The notes under the pieces are model-generated. The model had not been told where the DNA came from and did not search any database. It saw nothing but the letters and a program-made list of their open reading frames with translations. 32,042 nt of DNA from Spirabiliibacterium pneumoniae (GTDB lineage Bacteria; Pseudomonadota; Gammaproteobacteria; Enterobacterales; Pasteurellaceae): positions 1-32,042 of the forward strand of contig NZ_JABMII010000021.1 of NCBI RefSeq assembly GCF_014884995.1, in the 5' to 3' direction. This document shows, in pieces, positions 27,473 through 32,042 of the stretch. Each line of letters starts with the position of its first letter. Position 1 is the first letter of the stretch. Position numbers and translations under genes: made by a program.

Positions 27473-27845
27473 TGAGATTAATATTGTCCCATTTCTTGAC
27501 ATTATGCTGGTGTTGCTGGCGATTGTGTTAGTGACAGCCTCTTTTATCACACAGGGCAAAATTCAAGTTAATGTGCCGAAAGCCAGCCACAATGTGACTA
27601 TGAAAGCAGATGATTTAGCTAAATTGCTGACGATTACCGATGATGGTAAATGGTATTTTAACGATAAACCTATCAGCGAAGCAGAACTTGAGCAAGAGAT
27701 TGCCAAATGGGATAAAACGCAAAAGGTCACGCTAAAAGTCGATGCTGCGACGCCGTTTCAGCAGTTTGTGGATGTGACCACATTATTCTCTAAGTATGAG
27801 ATCAAAAATGTGGCGATCGTGACGCTCAAAGAAAAAGGGCAGTAA
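27459..27845 (+). CDS. exbD: Energy-transducing protein ExbD
   Basis: Partner of ExbB with one membrane span and a periplasmic domain. The ATG at 27459 follows a GGGGGCAGG ribosome binding site and gives 128 residues beginning [20 protein letters not shown]. Asp14 in the membrane segment is the conserved proton-path aspartate. An upstream in-frame ATG is inside exbB and less likely. The gene ends one base before tonB. Confidence 0.95.
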   Translation: MKKFDEINIVPFLDIMLVLLAIVLVTASFITQGKIQVNVPKASHNVTMKADDLAKLLTITDDGKWYFNDKPISEAELEQEIAKWDKTQKVTLKVDAATPFQQFVDVTTLFSKYEIKNVAIVTLKEKGQ

Positions 27846-27846
27846 C

Positions 27847-28644
27847 ATGAAAAGCCGTTCTTTGATTGGCTTTACGGGCTCTTTATTGCTGCATTCTGCG
27901 CTGGCGTCGGCTGTGATCATGGCACTTGCAAAAAGTGATGACCAAAGCATCAATGGCGTGGCTGTAGCGCAACCAAGTGACAGCATTTCAATGGAAATGG
28001 TGATGGCGATGATTGAAGCACAAAAACAGCTAGAACCCGAACCCGAGCCTGCGCCAGTAGCTGAAGAGGAGCCTGAAGTGCAGCTAGAGGAACCAAAAGA
28101 AGAAGTGCCTGATCCGACGGTGGCGCCAAAGCCTATTGAAAAGCCAAAGGTGGAAAAGAAAGTTGAAAAACCAAAGCCGAAGCCAAAACCGAAACCTGAG
28201 CCGAAGCCTAAAAAAGTCACTCAATCTGTTGACAAAAAAAACAAACAAAAACCACAAAGTGCGGTCAGTGGCGAGCGCACGGTCAACAGCCCAAATCAAG
28301 CCAATTCACACTTGGCAGCAGGGGCTAAAAGCAGCAATCAAGCTGTCATCGGGCAAGGTGGCGCACAGCTTGATGATTATCGCCGCCAGCTGCGTCGTGA
28401 AATTGAGCGCAACAAGCGTTATTCACAGCGAGCTAAAATGATGCGCCAGCAAGGCAAAGTGGTTATTCGTTTTAACCTTGCGCCCAATGGTGCTATTGTG
28501 GGGGCGAGTGTTGCGACATCATCAGGTTTTTCTGAGTTGGATAAACTAGCATTACAGGCGGTGAACGCCGCACGCCCTGTCGGCCCTCGCCCTGCTGGGC
28601 TTAACGGTGCGATCACAGTGCCGATTGATTTCACTTTGCGCTAG
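27847..28644 (+). CDS. tonB: TonB energy transducer
   Basis: Spans the periplasm and transmits ExbBD energy to outer-membrane receptors for iron, haem and similar ligands. The 265-residue protein has an N-terminal membrane anchor with the conserved Ser12-His16 pattern (SLLLH). A long rigid Glu-Pro then Lys-Pro region follows (about 60-125: EPEPEPAP, KPKPKPKPEPKPK), and then the C-terminal domain (about 175-265: YRRQLRREIERNKRY, GKVVIRFNLAPNGAIVGASV, ITVPIDFTL). It is last in the Fur-box operon. An uptake core lies in the linker at 28257-28265. Confidence 0.96.
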   Translation: MKSRSLIGFTGSLLLHSALASAVIMALAKSDDQSINGVAVAQPSDSISMEMVMAMIEAQKQLEPEPEPAPVAEEEPEVQLEEPKEEVPDPTVAPKPIEKPKVEKKVEKPKPKPKPKPEPKPKKVTQSVDKKNKQKPQSAVSGERTVNSPNQANSHLAAGAKSSNQAVIGQGGAQLDDYRRQLRREIERNKRYSQRAKMMRQQGKVVIRFNLAPNGAIVGASVATSSGFSELDKLALQAVNAARPVGPRPAGLNGAITVPIDFTLR

Positions 28645-28668
28645 CTCGCGTGAGCCTGACCGCACTTT

Positions 28669-28695
28669 AAAAAGCGTGTCTAAGCACGCTTTTTT
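28669..28695 (+). terminator. Terminator after tonB, possibly shared with lexA
   Basis: AAAGCGTG/CACGCTTT stem with a T run after it and an A run before it, so it could serve both tonB and the converging lexA. An uptake core precedes it at 28659-28667. Confidence 0.82.
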
Positions 28696-28710
28696 GATGT
28701 GGAGAGTATG

Positions 28711-29349
28711 TCACATCCACGCATTGTTGCGAATGATGCCGACCGCTATGCCTTCTATGTCGAGGGATTGCTCGCGCAAATCTACCACAATAGGGGATAG
28801 CTCTTCATTCTCAGGGTGGAGGTACACCGTTGAGCCTTTTTTCTCAAGGCGTTTGACGGTGACTTCATCGTCGATGCGCGCTACTACGATTTGCCCATTG
28901 CGCACGTCTTTGGTGCGGTGTACTGCGAGCATATCGCCGTCCATGATGCCGACATCTTTCATTGACATGCCGTAAACTTTAAGTAAAAAGTGCGCTTGCG
29001 GTGTGAACATGGTTGGGTCAATGTGATAGGTGCTTTCAATATGTTCTTGTGCCAAAATTGGCTCACCCGCGGCCACGCGCCCGATCAGTGGCAAGCCTTC
29101 ATCTTCAGGAATAGTCGTATTGTTATCTTCCTCAAGCAATAAGCGAATGCCACGTGAAGTGCCCGACAAAATTTCGATCACACCTTTGCGAGAAAGTGCT
29201 TTAAGGTGCTCTTCGGCGGAATTCGCCGAGCGAAAGCCAAGCTCTTTGGCAATTTCCATGCGCGTTGGTGGCATGCCAGTGGATTCTAAATGTTCACGCA
29301 GAAAGTCATATACTTGCTGCTGGCGTGGAGTAAGCGATTTTGAAGCCAT
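28711..29349 (-). CDS. lexA: LexA repressor, SOS response regulator
   Basis: Represses DNA-damage genes and cleaves itself when stimulated by RecA filaments. The 212-residue protein has the N-terminal winged helix-turn-helix ([35 protein letters not shown]), the cleavage site Ala94-Gly95, and the Ser129/Lys166 catalytic pair (GMSM, TVKRL). All are intact. The promoter upstream carries two SOS boxes, so it should regulate itself. It is convergent with tonB and divergent from plsB. Confidence 0.98.
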   Translation of the reverse strand: MASKSLTPRQQQVYDFLREHLESTGMPPTRMEIAKELGFRSANSAEEHLKALSRKGVIEILSGTSRGIRLLLEEDNNTTIPEDEGLPLIGRVAAGEPILAQEHIESTYHIDPTMFTPQAHFLLKVYGMSMKDVGIMDGDMLAVHRTKDVRNGQIVVARIDDEVTVKRLEKKGSTVYLHPENEELSPIVVDLREQSLDIEGIAVGIIRNNAWM

Positions 29350-29357
29350 AATTAATC

Positions 29358-29411
29358 CTGTCTATTTATACAGTTTGACTGATATTATATACAGTCTTCA
29401 AAATTATGCAA
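29358..29411 (-). promoter_or_regulatory. lexA promoter with two SOS boxes
   Basis: On the minus strand TTGCAT (29411-29406) and TATAAT (29389-29384) are spaced 16 bases. Two CTG-N10-CAG operators at 29358-29373 and 29379-29394 cover the -10 and start region, as in E. coli lexA, which also has two. Confidence 0.88.
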
Positions 29412-29565
29412 TGGATTTTTGTTTTCATGTGCGATTGTGTGCACAAGTTCACGAAAATGGGCATAAAATCGGAGGGGCGGCATTATTTATCCCCAATAGA
29501 GAATTTTTATAGTAAAATGACAAAATTATCACTTAGTTATCATCTCATTTGATTGGATGGATTTT

Positions 29566-32001
29566 ATGTCTGTGTTAGTGACACTTTATCGCGAAATGAT
29601 CCGTTTTGCGTTGTCGTTTTTGGTCAAAAGTAGCCCTATTCCTGCTGATCCTGTTGAAGAGTTGGCTTTGGATGTTGCGCATCCGTTTGTTTATTTGTTG
29701 CCGTACACGTCACAGACGGATTTGGTGATTTTACAGCAAAATTGTCAGCAGTTAGGGTTGCCCGATCCGCTTGAGATGAACGAGATCAATGGCGTGGAAA
29801 TGCCGCGCTATGTATTTTTAGACAAAGGTCGGCGCTTTTTCAAATCTAAACAGCTTGATGGGCGTGTGCGTGAGTTTTTTTCGCGCTATTTTGAGTTGCA
29901 ACGTGAAAGTGAGGATCTTAATGTGCAAATTGTGCCTGTGTCGGTGCTGTGGGGACGTGCGCCAGGGTATGAGGAAAAAGTGGCACATTTACGCTTTTTC
30001 GGCCCATTGCAAAAAGTGTGGGCGATGTTATGGTATGGGCGTGATAATTTCGTTCGATTTTCTCCAGCGGTGGCAATGCGCGATATGGTACAAGTGCAAG
30101 GCAATGATGATCAAATCGCGCGCAAACTCACGCGTGTTGCAAAAATTCACTTTGCCAAACAACGTACCTCTACCACAGGCCCACGTTTGCCTAACCGTCA
30201 GGCAATGTTTAGTAAAATTTTGCAATCTGAAGCTGTGCAACGCGCCATTGCTGATGAGGCGAAAACCAAAAAAATCGACGAGTCAAAAGCTTATCAAAAT
30301 GCCGAAACCATTTTGCGTGAGATTGCGGCGAACATGAATTATGAAAGTCTGCGCATGGCGGATCGCTTTTTAGGCTGGTTGTGGAATAAGCTGTATCGTG
30401 GGATTGAAGTGCAACACGCTGACCGAGTGCGTAAACTGGCGATTGAAGGCCATGAGGTGGTGTATATCCCATGCCATCGTAGCCATATTGACTATTTATT
30501 GCTCTCTTATGTGCTTTATCATCAAGGGCTTTTCCCACCGCATATTGCCGCGGGCATCAACCTGAACTTTTGGCCTGTTGGTGGGCGTTTTCGTCGTTGG
30601 GGCGCGTTTTTTATTCGCCGCACTTTCAGTGGTAATCGGTTGTATTCAAGCGTTTTTCGGCAATATCTCTCTGAGCTTTTTCAACGTGGGTATTCGGTAG
30701 AATTCTTCATTGAAGGTGGGCGCTCACGCACAGGCTGCCTGCTTGCGCCTAAAACGGGTATGCTGTCTATGACATTGCAAGCCTTATTGGAGGGGCATAC
30801 TCGTCCAATCAGTTTGGTGCCAGTGTATATTGGCTATGAACATGTGCTGGAGGTTGATACTTACGCCAAAGAGCTGCGCGGTGTGGCGAAAGAAAAAGAA
30901 AGTGCGGGTCTGGTGCTGCGGGTGATCAAAAAACTGCGCAACATGGGTAAAGGATATGTGAATTTTGGCGAACCGATTACGTTAAATAGCTATCTCAACA
31001 CGCATCAACCTCACTGGAAAGAGCCACAAACACAAGAAGAGAGTAAAGCGTGGCTGCCGCAAGTGGTGGATGCGATTGCAACGGATGTGATGCGCAATAT
31101 TAATAATGCCGCCGCGATCAATGCCATGAATTTAATTGGTACTATTTTGCTTTCTTCACGCCAGCGCGCGCTCACACGTGAGCAAATTCTCTCTCAGCTA
31201 AGCTGTTATCAGCAGCTTCTGACCAATGTGCGTTATAGCCAAGATGTAATCGTGCCGCAAGAATCGCCACAAGAGATGCTTGAACACGTGTTGAGCTTAG
31301 ATAAAGTAGGGATTGTGGTTGAGCAAGATAATTTCGGTGAAATTATTTGTCTGGAGCGCGCTTCTGCGGTGTTGATGACGTATTATCGTAATAATATCAA
31401 GCACTTGTTTGTATTGCCATCGTTGGTGGCATCGATCATTATGCACCATGAAGCGATACAACAAGGGCTATTGCTCAAAGGCATTGAAAAGCTCTATCCG
31501 TTTTTGAAAGCGGAACTGTTTTTGGATTTTGAACCTGATGAGATAGAAGGGGTGGTTAAGCGCTTGATTGGTGAACTAGAGCGCCAAGAGTTGATTGTGC
31601 GGCGCGATACGATGCTGTCGATCAATAAACGCCACATTCGCAGTCTGCAACTGCTGGCATCTAATGTACGCGAGATCGTGCAGCGTTATTATATTACGCT
31701 CAACTTCTTGCAGACAGATCCACATATTTCGCGCAATCGCCTTGAGCGAGAAAGTCAATCAGTGGCACAACGCCTGTCGGTATTACATGGCATTAATGCC
31801 CCCGAATTTTTCGATAAAGCGGTGTTCTCCACTTTTATTGCCAGCCTGAAAGATAATGACTACTTCTTGGACGATGACAGTGCAGATATCAATAAAGTGG
31901 GTGAGTTGAACATCATTTTACGTTCCCTGATGTCGAGTGAAGTGCATATGACCATCGTTAGTGCGGTGGAGCGCGCGTTAGAAAACGTCAGCGAAACATA
32001 A
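29566..32001 (+). CDS. plsB: Glycerol-3-phosphate 1-O-acyltransferase
   Basis: First enzyme of phospholipid synthesis: acylates glycerol-3-phosphate at the inner membrane. I prefer ATG 29566 ([21 protein letters not shown]), which aligns with the E. coli start and lies after TGGATGG; an ATG at 29557 would add three residues. The product is 811 residues, the usual length. The acyltransferase motifs are intact: HRSHID with His304 and Asp309, [20 protein letters not shown] and [10 protein letters not shown]. Only ordinary sequence differences from E. coli are seen. The gene diverges from lexA; a likely -10 (TATAGT near 29509) has no clear -35. The order lexA-plsB is as I recall for Haemophilus. 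Confidence 0.97.
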   Translation: MSVLVTLYREMIRFALSFLVKSSPIPADPVEELALDVAHPFVYLLPYTSQTDLVILQQNCQQLGLPDPLEMNEINGVEMPRYVFLDKGRRFFKSKQLDGRVREFFSRYFELQRESEDLNVQIVPVSVLWGRAPGYEEKVAHLRFFGPLQKVWAMLWYGRDNFVRFSPAVAMRDMVQVQGNDDQIARKLTRVAKIHFAKQRTSTTGPRLPNRQAMFSKILQSEAVQRAIADEAKTKKIDESKAYQNAETILREIAANMNYESLRMADRFLGWLWNKLYRGIEVQHADRVRKLAIEGHEVVYIPCHRSHIDYLLLSYVLYHQGLFPPHIAAGINLNFWPVGGRFRRWGAFFIRRTFSGNRLYSSVFRQYLSELFQRGYSVEFFIEGGRSRTGCLLAPKTGMLSMTLQALLEGHTRPISLVPVYIGYEHVLEVDTYAKELRGVAKEKESAGLVLRVIKKLRNMGKGYVNFGEPITLNSYLNTHQPHWKEPQTQEESKAWLPQVVDAIATDVMRNINNAAAINAMNLIGTILLSSRQRALTREQILSQLSCYQQLLTNVRYSQDVIVPQESPQEMLEHVLSLDKVGIVVEQDNFGEIICLERASAVLMTYYRNNIKHLFVLPSLVASIIMHHEAIQQGLLLKGIEKLYPFLKAELFLDFEPDEIEGVVKRLIGELERQELIVRRDTMLSINKRHIRSLQLLASNVREIVQRYYITLNFLQTDPHISRNRLERESQSVAQRLSVLHGINAPEFFDKAVFSTFIASLKDNDYFLDDDSADINKVGELNIILRSLMSSEVHMTIVSAVERALENVSET

Positions 32002-32023
32002 CACACCTCTCATTCCACCCTCA

Positions 32024-32042
32024 AAGTGCGGTTAGACCGCAC
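32024..32042 (+). terminator. Start of an inverted uptake-sequence terminator after plsB, cut by window end
   Basis: AAGTGCGGT (32024-32032), a short TAG gap, then ACCGCAC (32036-32042) at the window edge. The expected T run lies outside the window. Confidence 0.65.

Overview
This window is chromosomal DNA from a member of the Pasteurellaceae. The diagnostic signal is the Haemophilus-type DNA uptake signal sequence (core AAGTGCGGT / ACCGCACTT). I find more than twenty perfect copies by eye, many as inverted pairs at gene ends. The proteins read as gamma-proteobacterial and close to Haemophilus/Pasteurella/Aggregatibacter versions. I cannot resolve the genus from the sequence alone.

Layout. 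(1) 1-3171: the terminator of an unseen upstream gene, then a three-gene TRAP transporter (dctP-dctQ-dctM type). (2) 3197-15988: the transcription/translation core, secE-nusG, rplK-rplA, a small lipoprotein gene inserted in the cluster, rplJ-rplL, rpoB-rpoC. Regulatory DNA is readable here: promoters for secE, rplK and rplJ, a candidate L1 feedback site, an L10 leader, the rplL-rpoB attenuator, and terminators after rplA and rpoC. (3) 15989-26523: the accessory part. A 744-base spacer carries 12 tandem copies of a pentanucleotide (TTGCC). It is followed by a 9-kb gene for a 3009-residue trimeric autotransporter adhesin and by a lipoprotein with BamE-like and OmpA-like parts that resembles the TAA partner TpgA. 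(4) 26524-32042: a Fur-box-controlled exbB-exbD-tonB operon, lexA on the minus strand with two SOS boxes, and plsB.

How the parts work together. The core genes are ordinary housekeeping genes. The interesting unit is the adhesin locus: a simple-sequence tract placed to alter transcription of a very large surface adhesin, a structured 5' leader, a mosaic adhesin gene, and a periplasmic peptidoglycan-binding partner directly downstream. Inside the adhesin, a roughly 200-residue charged coiled-coil segment interrupts a YadA-type head. The head is far GC-richer (62-66 % in counted samples) than the coil or the stalk (42-44 %) and appears free of uptake sequences, which points to assembly by recombination from different sources.
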